Source: Syntrophorhabdaceae bacterium (GTDB taxonomy: Bacteria; Desulfobacterota; Syntrophorhabdia; Syntrophorhabdales; Syntrophorhabdaceae). Taken from it: DNA of 39,281 nucleotides. The position numbers and the translations under genes were made by a program. The DNA lies in NCBI GenBank assembly GCA_036504895.1, contig DASXUJ010000051.1, positions 1 through 39,281 on the forward strand, given 5' to 3'. Every line of letters starts with the position of its first letter. The first letter of the stretch is position 1. Positions 30,743 to 39,281 of this stretch are shown here, piece after piece. The notes below the pieces were generated by a model that saw only the letters and a program-made list of their open reading frames with translations, made no database searches and was not told where the DNA came from.

Positions 30743-31417
30743 ATGGCGCGTGAGTCTTCATGGATGAAAAGGGAAAAATACCTGTGCCTTCTCATCCTCT
30801 TCTATCTGGTTGTGCTGGTCTGGTCAGCCATAAAGCCAAGGGACCCTTTTACCTGGGTTCTTGAAGTCACGCCGGCCTTAGCCGGCTTCGGGATCCTCCT
30901 TTTTACCTACAGACGATTCAGATTTACGGACTTCGTATATACCTTGGTGCTTATCCATTGCGTGATCCTCTTCATCGGAGGCCACTATACCTATGCCGAG
31001 GTCCCTTTGTTCCACTGGATTTCCAGACTTACGGGCGGCATACGCAATAATTACGACAAGGTGGGACATTTTGCCCAGGGATTCGTACCGGCCCTGGTCG
31101 CCAGGGAGTTGCTCCTTCGCCTTAAAAAGGTGAACGGCAAAGGATGGACCGATTTCTTCGTCATATGCATCGCCCTTGCCATAAGCGCTTTTTACGAGCT
31201 GGTCGAGTGGTGGACGGCCCTCCTTACCGGAGAATCGGCCGAAGCCTTCCTGGGGACACAAGGATATATATGGGATACTCAGTCGGATATGTTCTGGGCC
31301 TTTATCGGATCGCTGGCGGCGGTGGTCCTCTTCTCGAAATATCAGGACCGTAAGATTGCTCTGATCGGCTTCAAGCCCCCTTCACGACTTTCTTCACCTT
31401 CTCCAGAAACGCCTTGA
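30743..31417 (+). CDS. DUF2238 family inner-membrane protein (YjdF-like)
   Basis: 224 residues from ATG 30743 (GTG 30737 and ATG 30764 are alternatives). About six membrane helices are visible, with GGHYTYAEVPLF, NNYDKVGHFAQGFVPALVAR and FYELVEWWTALLTGE as the conserved polar motifs of the DUF2238/YjdF family. WDTQSDMFWAFIGS ends the conserved core. Function is unknown. The last 47 bases lie antisense to the end of rarA, so the two genes overlap tail to tail. Confidence 0.88.
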   Translation: MARESSWMKREKYLCLLILFYLVVLVWSAIKPRDPFTWVLEVTPALAGFGILLFTYRRFRFTDFVYTLVLIHCVILFIGGHYTYAEVPLFHWISRLTGGIRNNYDKVGHFAQGFVPALVARELLLRLKKVNGKGWTDFFVICIALAISAFYELVEWWTALLTGESAEAFLGTQGYIWDTQSDMFWAFIGSLAAVVLFSKYQDRKIALIGFKPPSRLSSPSPETP

Positions 31418-32678
31418 GCTGCTTTTCATATCCCCGTTCTGTGGGATTGTAGTATAGTCTGCCCTTCAGCTCTTCCGGAAGATAATCCTGCTTTACGAGG
31501 GCCCCTTCGAAATCGTGGGGATAGAGATATTCGTTGCCGTATCCAAGCTCCTTCATCAGTTTTGTGGGGGCGTTCCTGATGTGGAGAGGCACGGGATACT
31601 CGGGGAGGGTTCTTGCATCGGCTGCGGCGGCATTGTAGGCTATATAGACCGCATTGCTCTTTTCGCATAGGCTGAGATAGAGGCAGGCCTGGGCGAGAGC
31701 CAGATATCCCTCCGGGGGACCTATGAATTTAAAGGCCTCCATGGCAGACATGGCGAGGGTCAGGGCACGGGGGTCCGCGTTTCCCACATCCTCGGAGGCA
31801 AAACGGACCATTCTTCTGGCGATAAACAACGGGTCCTCCCCTCCCTCTATCATCCGGGCAAGCCAGTAAAGGGACGCATCCGCGTCGGAGCCCCTCATGC
31901 TCTTATGGAAGGCGCTAATCAGGTCGTAATGCATCTCGCCTTTCTTATCATAGACCGCCACATTTTTCTGATAAGCTTCGCGCACAGTCGGATGATCGAT
32001 GAGGGCCTCTTTCTGACCGTCTTTCTTTACCATCTTGTAGCACAGCTCCAGCAAATTGAGGGCCCTTCTCGCATCCCCGTTTGAAAGGAGGGCAATTTCG
32101 CCCGCGACACCCTCTTCGAGTGCCGCTTTCCCGGCTTTAAGCTCCTCGTCTGCCGTGACGGCCCGCTCTATGATTTTGATGAGATCCTCTGCCCCCAGAG
32201 GCCGCAGCGTGAGGACGCGCATCCTCGAAAGGAGAGGGGAGATGATCTCAAAAGAAGGGTTCTCCGTGGTTGCGCCTATGAGGATGATATCACCGTTCTC
32301 CACATGGGAAAGGAAGGTGTCCTGCTGGAGTTTGTTGAACCGGTGGAATTCGTCTATAAAAAGTATAATCTTCCGAAGCCGCGCTTTTTGAATAACCTCT
32401 TTCACCTCCTTTATTCCGATGCTGACGGCGCTTAAAGAGATGAAGGGCACCTTCAGATAGCGTCCCATAAGCCAGCCCAGGGTTGTCTTTCCGACGCCGC
32501 TCGGCCCCCAGAGGATCATGGAAGGGATATCTCCTTTCTCAAGGAGTCTCCGCAGCATCCTGCCTTCGCCGAGGATGTGCTCCTGTCCGACGAATTCGGT
32601 TAAATCCCGGGGCCGCATCCGGTCCGCAAGAGGTTTGCGCGTACCGGCATCAAGAGGGGTCTGGCTGAAAAGGTCCAT
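31371..32678 (-). CDS. rarA: Replication-associated recombination protein RarA (MgsA)
   Basis: 435 residues, full length. AAA+ motifs: Walker A GPSGVGKTT (58-66), Walker B ILFIDEFHRFNK, sensor 1 GATTENPSFEI, arginine-finger region SRMRVLTL, sensor 2 GDARRALNLLE. The C-terminal tetramerisation part includes SDADASLYWLARMIEGGEDP and ARRMVRFASEDVGNADPRAL. RarA works at stalled replication forks with the clamp-loader-like fold. It is the last gene of the mfd-to-rarA set, starting 7 bases after pdxA. Its 3' end overlaps the DUF2238 gene on the other strand. Confidence 0.96.
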   Translation of the reverse strand: MDLFSQTPLDAGTRKPLADRMRPRDLTEFVGQEHILGEGRMLRRLLEKGDIPSMILWGPSGVGKTTLGWLMGRYLKVPFISLSAVSIGIKEVKEVIQKARLRKIILFIDEFHRFNKLQQDTFLSHVENGDIILIGATTENPSFEIISPLLSRMRVLTLRPLGAEDLIKIIERAVTADEELKAGKAALEEGVAGEIALLSNGDARRALNLLELCYKMVKKDGQKEALIDHPTVREAYQKNVAVYDKKGEMHYDLISAFHKSMRGSDADASLYWLARMIEGGEDPLFIARRMVRFASEDVGNADPRALTLAMSAMEAFKFIGPPEGYLALAQACLYLSLCEKSNAVYIAYNAAAADARTLPEYPVPLHIRNAPTKLMKELGYGNEYLYPHDFEGALVKQDYLPEELKGRLYYNPTERGYEKQLKAFLEKVKKVVKGA

Positions 32679-32685
32679 TATTATC

Positions 32686-33645
32686 TCATTCGAAGTGGGA
32701 GGCCATTGTCTCCGCTGTTCTGAAGGCCTCTATGAGGCCCGTGGGGTCGGCATTCCCCTGTCCCGCAATATCGAACCCCGTTCCATGACCCGGGGATGTA
32801 CGCACGAAGGGCAGGCCCAGAGTAATATTCACCGTATGTCTGAAATCGACGGTCTTGACCGGAATCAGCCCCTGATCGTGGTACATGGCCACAAAAGCAT
32901 CGCAGCTCGGATCGTGGAAAAGGGTGTCGCCGGGAAAAGGACCGTCTACGCGGATTCCAAGTGAACGGGCAAGGACGACTGCTTCCTCGATGACCTTCTC
33001 CTCCGTGCCCATGATCCCCTGTTCCCCCGCGTGAGGATTGAGACCCGATACTTTAAGGTAAGGAGCGGGTATAGCGAAATAATCCCGCAGCGACTGGTGG
33101 GTGATTCCGATGGTGCGGACCACCTTCTCTACGGACAGGGCATCGGGTACATCTCTTAAAGGGATATGTATGGTGACCAGAGACACACGCATGCGCCTGT
33201 TCGCCATCATCATCACGTAATCCCTTACTCCGCCGAAATGGGCCAAAAGCTCGGTATGGCCCGTGAAAGGGGCGCCGCCCAGGCGAAGGGAGACTTTGTT
33301 GATGGGGGCGGTCACTATCGCGGAGACCGCCCCTGAAAACGCATATTTGAGGGCTTCCAGAATATATTGATACGAGGCCCTGCCGCAAGCCTTATCTACG
33401 GCACCGAAGGCCACCTTCTTTACAAGCGCCATATCGACGAATTCCGCCTCGCCTGCCCCGGCCTGTCCGAATCTCTTGAATTTCCACGTATGTGATGGCC
33501 CGAGTACGGGCGAGATGGCCTCTAGGGCGGAAGAATCACCTATAACTACAGGTATATTCTTCCGGCACAGGTCAGGCAGCGCCTTCAGGATTATTTCGGC
33601 CCCTATGCCGGCGGGGTCTCCCATGGTAACTGCGATTCTTCTCAT
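32686..33645 (-). CDS. pdxA: 4-hydroxythreonine-4-phosphate dehydrogenase PdxA
   Basis: 319 residues, the usual length. VTMGDPAGIGAEI opens the protein; the metal-binding histidines are in TGHTE, NPHAGEQG and AMYHDQGLIP, and the C terminus has RTSPGHGTGFDIAG. It oxidises 4-phosphohydroxy-L-threonine with NAD in the DXP-dependent route to pyridoxal phosphate. In E. coli pdxA also follows surA, and that order is kept here with a gap of 35 bases. Confidence 0.96.
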   Translation of the reverse strand: MRRIAVTMGDPAGIGAEIILKALPDLCRKNIPVVIGDSSALEAISPVLGPSHTWKFKRFGQAGAGEAEFVDMALVKKVAFGAVDKACGRASYQYILEALKYAFSGAVSAIVTAPINKVSLRLGGAPFTGHTELLAHFGGVRDYVMMMANRRMRVSLVTIHIPLRDVPDALSVEKVVRTIGITHQSLRDYFAIPAPYLKVSGLNPHAGEQGIMGTEEKVIEEAVVLARSLGIRVDGPFPGDTLFHDPSCDAFVAMYHDQGLIPVKTVDFRHTVNITLGLPFVRTSPGHGTGFDIAGQGNADPTGLIEAFRTAETMASHFE

Positions 33646-33680
33646 GCCAGAGCCCGCATCCTTCCGGCAGATGCAGTTTG

Positions 33681-34610
33681 TCAGATCTTAACTTCGATAT
33701 AAGAAGCTTTTCGGAGCTTTTCGATATATTCCTTATACCGTTTCTGACTCTGCTCCTGCACGAGTTTTTCCTTAATTCTCGGTTTAACCGTGTCGAAGGG
33801 TATAGTGCCACCCTGTCTCACCTCCACGAGCTTCAGGATATGAAGTCCGTAAGGACTCGAAACGAGTTGGGTATACCCGCCGGGGACCAGAAAATTGACC
33901 GCCCCCTTGAATTCCGGAATAAGGTCTTCTTTCCTGATAAAGCCGATGTCGCCGCCTTTTTCGGCGGAGGGGTCATCCGAGTATTTCTTTGCCACCGACT
34001 CGAATGACTTTCCCTCTTTCAGCTCGTTATAAGCCGCAAGGGCACGATCCTTGATGTCGGGCCTTTTCCCTGATACGAAGACATGGAGGAGCCTGAACTC
34101 CTCATCCTTGAAATCCGAGAGATGGGAATTATAATATGCCTCGACATCTCCTTCCGTAATCGATATGTTTTCAGACGAGATCATCCTCGCGAGGACCCTT
34201 GTGCGCAGGATATTCGATTTCAGGCCCTCATAAAAATCCTTGTAACTGATCCCGTCTTTTTGAAGCTGTCGCTTCAGGTCCTCTTCAGAGATAAGATGCT
34301 GTTTCTTGATGCCCTCCACTACGGAATCAGCATCTTTATCACTGGCCTCTATGTGAAATCTCTTCGCCTGCTGCCTGATGAGGAGGTCATCGATAAGGAT
34401 GTCCATCTTCTCCCTGAGCTTGATATTACGGAGATATTCGCTCACCGAGACGAACTCCCCCTTTTTCTCGACAGGAACATATTTCTCCGTCTCCTTCAAG
34501 GTTATGATATCGTCATTCACGATAGCCACTACCCTGTCCACCACTTCGCCATAGGATGACAAAGGCAGAAGAAGACTAAAAATGATACCGGTTACTGCAA
34601 ATATCTTCAT
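33681..34610 (-). CDS. surA: SurA-like periplasmic peptidyl-prolyl isomerase/chaperone
   Basis: 309 residues. A signal peptide (MKIFAVTGIIFSLLLPLSSY) precedes the SurA N-terminal chaperone region (VVDRVVAIVNDDIITLKE) and one parvulin domain (about 168-262: KYSDDPSAEKGGDIGFI, VSSPYGLHILKLVE). E. coli SurA has two parvulin domains, so this is a one-domain version. It should help fold outer-membrane proteins. Its start overlaps the stop of the upstream foldase gene by 4 bases, and pdxA follows. Confidence 0.9.
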   Translation of the reverse strand: MKIFAVTGIIFSLLLPLSSYGEVVDRVVAIVNDDIITLKETEKYVPVEKKGEFVSVSEYLRNIKLREKMDILIDDLLIRQQAKRFHIEASDKDADSVVEGIKKQHLISEEDLKRQLQKDGISYKDFYEGLKSNILRTRVLARMISSENISITEGDVEAYYNSHLSDFKDEEFRLLHVFVSGKRPDIKDRALAAYNELKEGKSFESVAKKYSDDPSAEKGGDIGFIRKEDLIPEFKGAVNFLVPGGYTQLVSSPYGLHILKLVEVRQGGTIPFDTVKPRIKEKLVQEQSQKRYKEYIEKLRKASYIEVKI

Positions 34611-35614
34611 TTCTTAGGCTGCCCCTCCTCTTTCGATACAGGCCCTTCCTTTTTCGCCTCCGGTTTTGCGGCATCCTTCGCCTCCGGCTTCGCTGTTTCC
34701 TTTGCATCAGGCTTCACGGCCGGCGCCGGTGCCCCGTCCTTTGTCTCGGGCTTTTCGGAAGGTCCTGCTTTTCCCTGTTTCTCTTCGGTCTTGAGCAGTT
34801 GTTCGTCCACAGTGATTTTCGTTGATTTTTTCAGGTCGGCCACGTACTTTTCGAATAATTCCTTCTGTTTCTCCTGGGCGAGCTTCTGTTTTATGAAATC
34901 TTTGACTTCCTCAAAAGGCACATATGAAGGGGGTTTCTGTCCTTCAAGCTTTATGATGTGATAGCCGAACTGGGTCTTCACGATCCCACTCACCTGACCC
35001 ACTTTTTTGAGCTTGAAAGCCGCGGCCTCATATTCGGGAACAAGGGATCCTTTCGCGTGGTAGCCTATCTCGCCGCCCGAGGCTTTTGCGCTCGGATCGA
35101 TCGAGTATCTGCGGGCAAGCTCGGCGAAGTCCTCTCCCTTCTGGACTTTTTGCAGGACCTGTTTCGCTTCGTCTTCGGTTTTTACGAGTATCTGGCGCGT
35201 GCTGATCTCGCCGTCTTTCTTGAATTCCTCTTTGTGCGCCTCATAATATTTCTTCAGGTCTTCGTCGGTTACGCTTCCGTCCAGAACCAGCTTTTTCTTG
35301 AGTAATGTCTCCATGAGGAGCTGGTCTTTGATCTCATCGAGTTTTTCCTGAAATTCTTTGTCTTTATCTATCTTTTCCTTCTTCGCTTCCCTGAGAAGGA
35401 GTTTTCTCGTGATCAGATTGTCAAGATAATTTCTCTTGCCTGTATCGGAGGCAACGAGCATCTTCATATTCATAGGTATCTTATCAAGGGCTTTATTGAA
35501 TTCGCTGAGGGTGATGGTATCTCCGTCCATGGTCACCAGGACTTTACCCTCCTCTTTTTTTGAACATGAGAAAAACAATAAGGCAGCGCACAGGAGAAAA
35601 CATATCTTTTTCAT
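34607..35614 (-). CDS. Parvulin-type peptidyl-prolyl isomerase lipoprotein (PrsA-like)
   Basis: 335 residues from ATG 35614, with GAGGTGA seven bases upstream; a TTG directly before it is not needed. A lipoprotein signal ends in FFSC (Cys17). After an N-terminal helical region comes a parvulin domain (about 137-230: STRQILVKTEDEAKQ, RYSIDPSAKASGGEIGYH, VKTQFGYHIIKLEG). The last 60 residues are a low-complexity Lys/Pro/Glu/Ala tail with near repeats of AKPEAKDA, perhaps a wall- or membrane-spanning tether. It probably assists folding of exported proteins with the SurA-like protein, to which it is translationally coupled. Confidence 0.9.
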   Translation of the reverse strand: MKKICFLLCAALLFFSCSKKEEGKVLVTMDGDTITLSEFNKALDKIPMNMKMLVASDTGKRNYLDNLITRKLLLREAKKEKIDKDKEFQEKLDEIKDQLLMETLLKKKLVLDGSVTDEDLKKYYEAHKEEFKKDGEISTRQILVKTEDEAKQVLQKVQKGEDFAELARRYSIDPSAKASGGEIGYHAKGSLVPEYEAAAFKLKKVGQVSGIVKTQFGYHIIKLEGQKPPSYVPFEEVKDFIKQKLAQEKQKELFEKYVADLKKSTKITVDEQLLKTEEKQGKAGPSEKPETKDGAPAPAVKPDAKETAKPEAKDAAKPEAKKEGPVSKEEGQPKK

Positions 35615-35726
35615 CAACTCACCTCGTCCTTTAAGCCCTTTCAGCTGTAAGTTTTGCCAAGAGAAGAAATTGGGAAGTATTCACCCTTACAGCCGATTGC
35701 TCGCTTCGGGTATTTGCGTTGTTATA

Positions 35727-38700
35727 TCACAGGCTCACGATCTGCTTCAATATATTTCTCGTAAAGACCATCAGCTCCTCACCGCTCTTATCGGTGCTCA
35801 TTATGATCCTGCCGTCGGGAAGGAGCTTCACCTTCTCTTTCTCCTTTTTCACGAGTCGAAGGAGATTATCCATTTGTACAGGTGTGCGGTCGGTGACATT
35901 GAGGGTAAGACGTTTTGCCGCATAATCGAGTTTCTTTATCTTCAGACGGCGGAGCAGGGATTTGAGCGATATGATCTCAAGAAGGCTGACAAGGGGCGCG
36001 GGTATCTCGCCGTACCGGTCTCTGAGCTCATTCTCCATATCGGTGAGCTCTTCCTGGTCGCGGATCTTGGAAAGCCTTTTATAAGTGAGGAGCTTTTGAG
36101 CCGGGTCTTCGATATATGTATCGGGTATGTACGCGTCCACGGGCAGGTTTATCTCGGGCGCCACCTCCGCCTCTTTGGGGGCGCCGTCGCTTCTCAGCTC
36201 GTTGATTGCCTCTTCCAGCATCTGGCAGTAGAGCTCGAAGCCTATAAGGTTTACATTCCCCGACTGCTCCTTGCCCAAAAGATTGCCCGCGCCCCTGATC
36301 TCAAGGTCATAATTGGCAACATGGAAGCCGGAGCCGAGCTCGGACAACTCTTCTATGATCTTGAGCCTTAAGAGGGAATCCTTTCTCAGGATCTCCTCTT
36401 TCGGCACAAGGAGGTAGGCATATGCCTGCCGGGTGCTTCTGCCGACCCGGCCCCTTAACTGATAGAGCTCAGACAGGCCCATCCGGTGTGCGTTATTGAT
36501 GAAAATGGTATTTACATTGGAAATATCGAGGCCCGATTCGATGATGTTGGTGGAAAGGAGAATGTCGTACTTTCTGTCGATAAAATCGAGCATGATCTTC
36601 TCGAGAGTTTTGCCGTCCATCTGACCGTGGGCCACCGCGATACGTGCATGAGGGACCAGTTTCGTCAGGTGGTCGTACACTACGCCTATGTTATGGATGA
36701 AATTATGGACGAAAAAGATCTGGCCTTCCCTGGCGAGCTCCTCCGTAACGGCCTTTATGATCAGATCATCCTTGAATTTGACAACCCTTGTCTTTACGGC
36801 GAGCCGGTCGAGGGGAGGGGTATTGATGATGCTCAGGTCCTTTATGCCCATGGTGGCCATATAAAGGGTCCTCGGTATGGGCGTAGCGCTTAAGGTCAGG
36901 ATATCTATGTTGGTTGCAAGAAGCTTAAGGTGCTCTTTGTGTTTTACCCCGAACCTCTGCTCCTCGTCCACGATGAGCAGGCCAAGGTCGCGGAAGGCGA
37001 GGTCCTTCTGGAGGAGCCTGTGGGTCCCTATTATAATGTCGACCGTTCCTTTTTTCACGTCTTCGATGATCTTCTTTTGCTCTTCCCTCGACCGGAACCT
37101 GCTTAACATTTCTATCCGTATCGGATAATCGCCGAATCTTCCCTGAAAGGTTTTGAAATGCTGCTGGGCGAGGATCGTGGTGGGCACGAGAAGGGCCACC
37201 TGCTTGTTCTCCAGTACGACTTTAAATGCCGCGCGCAAAGCTACTTCGGTTTTCCCGAAGCCCACGTCCCCACAGATGACCCGATCCATGGGCTTTGTGC
37301 TCCGAAGGTCGGAAAGCACCGCTTCGATCGCTTCCGACTGACCTTCCGTCTCTTCATAGTCAAAGCGTGACTCCATCTCTCTGAAAAGCTCGTCCTCCGG
37401 AGGGTAGGCATATCCTTCGGCCATTTCCCTTTCCGCATAGATCTTGAGAAGGTCGTCCGCAATATCTTCGACTTGTTTTCTCACCTTTCGCGTGGTGCTT
37501 TTCCAATATTGGGAACCGAGCTTATCGATTTTGGGTTTGAATTTCTCTCCCCCAATAAATTTCTGGACCAGGTGAAGGTCATCGATGGGTACGTAAAGCT
37601 TGTCTCCATCCTGGTACTCCACGAGGAGAAAATCCTTGGTATGACCCCCGATCTGAAGCTCGAATATACCTTTATAGACACCGATGCCATGGTCCACGTG
37701 GACTACCCACTCGCCCACCTGAAGATCTTTGAAAGAGGTGAGAAACTCGTCGATGCCGCTGTCTTTCCGTGCCCTCGCTACCCTTTTTTTCGGCCCCACT
37801 ATGTCCTCTTCCGTGAGGACTATAATTTCTCCCGTCCTGAAACCCCTTCTCAGGGGACCCACCACGATGCCCCGCTCCCCATCCTTGGATGAAAGAGACA
37901 TCTTGTTGAGCACGGGCAGGGGAATATCATAGTTTCTGAAGATTTCGCAAAGCCGCTCTCCCTGGTGCATGGTGTTTGCAAAGACGTACATATAAGGGAC
38001 CCTGCTCCAGTCCTGTCTGAATTTTTCCGAGAGGGTTTTGAATACTTCCGTTTTTCTGGCATCGAAAAGGAGCCTCAAGTCCTCGTTTGAGACGGCCTCC
38101 AGAATAGTCCCCTCCTCTAAGCCCTCTATGCCGGATACGTCGATATTAAGACTCGTGAGTGCGCGCTGCCGTACGCGCTGCCGCACACCATCGTCCAGTT
38201 CGGGGTCATATTCTTCAAGAAGGGAGGAAAGGCCCTTGTGGACCAGCACCATATGGTCTTCCATGTAATCGATCACTGTGGCATCGAGAGATCCGCCGGT
38301 CTTGACGGGCACGAGGCTGCAGCCGTCCATCTCTCCATGGGACCTCTGGGAAACAGGGTCGAAGAAGCGAAGGGATAATATTTCGTCCCCGAGAAACTCT
38401 ATTCGAACCGGTTTTGCATAAGAAGGGGCGAAGACGTCGATGATGCTGCCCCGTTTTGCATACTCCCCTTCCTCGCGGACGAGGGAAGTAAGCTCATACC
38501 CTTTTTCGTTTAAATAGGCCACCAGATCTTCCCTGAAGAGGACGTCGCCGAACTTAAGCTCCATCTTCATTCCCTCTACCGCGCCGGGGGATGTGAGAGG
38601 GTGCGATAAGGCGCTCAGGGGGAAAAGCCCGTAAAACAGCGTATCCGATATGAGATGGGAGAGAAAGGCGGTCCTTTTTATCTCATCCTCCTTCTCGAAC

Positions 38701-38897
38701 ACTTTGTCCGAATAAGGGGGAAATATATAGACATCCTTTCCCGAAAAATACTCCAGCTCCTCTTTGTGGAGCAGGGCCTCGTCTTCTGTATCATAAAAGA
38801 TAAGAGTCTTCCTTTTGATACGGGCAAGGAAAAAGGCGACGAAAGAGCCCAGTTTTCCTTTCAGATAGATGAAGCCGGTTTTATCGGGATTAAACAT
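35727..38897 (-). CDS. mfd: Transcription-repair coupling factor Mfd
   Basis: 1056 residues. The protein displaces stalled RNA polymerase and recruits UvrA. Visible parts are a UvrB-like N-terminal region (to about 330, with FPPYSDKVFEKEDEIKRTAF), the RNA-polymerase-interaction domain (about 385-460, VGEWVVHVDHGIGVYKGI), the RecG-like translocase (ICGDVGFGKTEVALRAAF near 542, VDEEQRFGVKHKEHLK near 644, LSATPIPRTLYM) and the C-terminal TRCF domain (SELYQLRGRVGRSTRQAYAY before it). It is about 90 residues shorter than E. coli Mfd (1148), mostly at the N terminus. AAGG lies seven bases before the ATG. First gene of the mfd-ppi-surA-pdxA-rarA series. Confidence 0.96.
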   Translation of the reverse strand: MFNPDKTGFIYLKGKLGSFVAFFLARIKRKTLIFYDTEDEALLHKEELEYFSGKDVYIFPPYSDKVFEKEDEIKRTAFLSHLISDTLFYGLFPLSALSHPLTSPGAVEGMKMELKFGDVLFREDLVAYLNEKGYELTSLVREEGEYAKRGSIIDVFAPSYAKPVRIEFLGDEILSLRFFDPVSQRSHGEMDGCSLVPVKTGGSLDATVIDYMEDHMVLVHKGLSSLLEEYDPELDDGVRQRVRQRALTSLNIDVSGIEGLEEGTILEAVSNEDLRLLFDARKTEVFKTLSEKFRQDWSRVPYMYVFANTMHQGERLCEIFRNYDIPLPVLNKMSLSSKDGERGIVVGPLRRGFRTGEIIVLTEEDIVGPKKRVARARKDSGIDEFLTSFKDLQVGEWVVHVDHGIGVYKGIFELQIGGHTKDFLLVEYQDGDKLYVPIDDLHLVQKFIGGEKFKPKIDKLGSQYWKSTTRKVRKQVEDIADDLLKIYAEREMAEGYAYPPEDELFREMESRFDYEETEGQSEAIEAVLSDLRSTKPMDRVICGDVGFGKTEVALRAAFKVVLENKQVALLVPTTILAQQHFKTFQGRFGDYPIRIEMLSRFRSREEQKKIIEDVKKGTVDIIIGTHRLLQKDLAFRDLGLLIVDEEQRFGVKHKEHLKLLATNIDILTLSATPIPRTLYMATMGIKDLSIINTPPLDRLAVKTRVVKFKDDLIIKAVTEELAREGQIFFVHNFIHNIGVVYDHLTKLVPHARIAVAHGQMDGKTLEKIMLDFIDRKYDILLSTNIIESGLDISNVNTIFINNAHRMGLSELYQLRGRVGRSTRQAYAYLLVPKEEILRKDSLLRLKIIEELSELGSGFHVANYDLEIRGAGNLLGKEQSGNVNLIGFELYCQMLEEAINELRSDGAPKEAEVAPEINLPVDAYIPDTYIEDPAQKLLTYKRLSKIRDQEELTDMENELRDRYGEIPAPLVSLLEIISLKSLLRRLKIKKLDYAAKRLTLNVTDRTPVQMDNLLRLVKKEKEKVKLLPDGRIIMSTDKSGEELMVFTRNILKQIVSL

Positions 38898-39093
38898 TCA
38901 CTAACCTTATTTATTTCATTTGCGGACATGGGAAACCGGGCTGCCCCCAACTGGTCCGAAAAATCTTTTTCCGAAATCATTCTAATCTGAATAACGGCAT
39001 AAAAAGGCGCTTTTCTTCGCGGGCGGTCTGCTTACCTGATTGTTCGCAGAATATCCTTTTTGGGCCGCCGTCGTTCCTGAAGCGGGCAGGCAT

Positions 39094-39102
39094 AGTATAG
39101 CA
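39094..39102 (-). promoter_or_regulatory. Probable extended -10 promoter upstream of mfd
   Basis: On the minus strand TGCTATACT (39102-39094) matches an extended -10; a weak -35 (TTTAAA) lies 17 bases upstream. It is just after the transglycosylase stop (39125) and gives a leader of about 190 bases before mfd. That leader (38898-39087) contains no gene I can see. Confidence 0.45.
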
Positions 39103-39124
39103 GTTTTCCGGTAGTATTTAAATG

Positions 39125-39281
39125 TTAAGGTTCCGGGAGGAGGGCTACGTTCTTCTTGTACTGCTTGAGCACAAGATTGAGGAACCTCATGCTGGGCTTA
39201 TTCTTTTCCGAGAGGATCTCTCTCAACCTGGTCGGGCCTACGTGATATGCCTGGAGCGCCAGATGAAGGCTCTCAAAATCT
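39125..39281 (-). CDS. Lytic transglycosylase (SLT domain), C-terminal end only
   Basis: The frame enters from the right edge and ends with TAA at 39127-39125, giving the last 52 residues. LALQAYHVGPTRLREIL matches the AYN-x-GP block near the end of SLT-type lytic transglycosylase domains, which cut peptidoglycan. It is followed by a basic helical tail (FLNLVLKQYKKN). The catalytic glutamate would be outside the window. It is upstream of mfd on the same strand. Confidence 0.75.
   Translation of the reverse strand, partial: DFESLHLALQAYHVGPTRLREILSEKNKPSMRFLNLVLKQYKKNVALLPEP

Overview
The window looks like chromosomal DNA of a moderately GC-rich, Gram-negative, probably strictly anaerobic bacterium. 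The Gram-negative signs are SurA-type periplasmic foldases, lipoproteins and a PagL-like outer-membrane protein fragment. The anaerobic signs are a selenocysteine-containing, molybdenum/tungsten-type formate dehydrogenase with a FocA-type channel, the selenocysteine elongation factor SelB, and a gene set linked to selenium-dependent molybdenum hydroxylases. Together with the liv-type transporter and the DUF1858 protein this suggests a deltaproteobacterial (Desulfobacterota, perhaps syntroph-like) host. That placement is inference; no rRNA or tRNA gene is visible.

Layout. At 1-4519 lie a cut PagL-like gene (-), a coupled pair of a secreted nuclease and an ExeA-like ATPase with an SH3 tail (+), and selB (-). 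At 4757-12096 eight tightly spaced plus-strand genes look like one operon: livK-H-M-G-F, a CobD/HisC-fold protein that has lost its PLP lysine, a periplasmic 5'-nucleotidase and a small beta-grasp protein. At 12100-13730 is a loose region with a decayed metal-ABC permease pseudogene, an orphan gene and a small lipoprotein. At 13732-17376 (-) are focA and a formate dehydrogenase gene that runs through an in-frame UGA; an E. coli-like SECIS hairpin follows the UGA, so it should be annotated as one 901-residue selenoprotein.

At 17675-20012 are a DinB-like protein (-), a cyclic-nucleotide-binding protein and a PurN-like formyltransferase (+), and a six-cysteine secreted peptide (-). At 20236-24515 (+) are Memo- and AMMECR1-family proteins, a DUF1858 protein, then a MocA-like nucleotidyltransferase, a molybdopterin-binding protein and a YqeB/EF2563-family protein. 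The last three point to maturation of a selenium-dependent molybdenum hydroxylase. An RpoH-like sigma factor follows (24618-25541), then a gene-free stretch with two hairpins and a heptamer tandem repeat.

At 25850-31417 are ccdA (-), an Ppx/GppA phosphatase (+), comEC and a histone-deacetylase-family gene (-, overlapping), and a DUF2238 membrane protein (+) whose 3' end overlaps rarA. From 38897 down to 31371 (-) is a housekeeping group: mfd, a PrsA-like lipoprotein foldase, a SurA-like foldase, pdxA and rarA. It follows the end of a lytic transglycosylase gene cut by the window edge. Selenium use (SelB, Sec-FDH, hydroxylase maturation) is the theme that links distant parts of the window.
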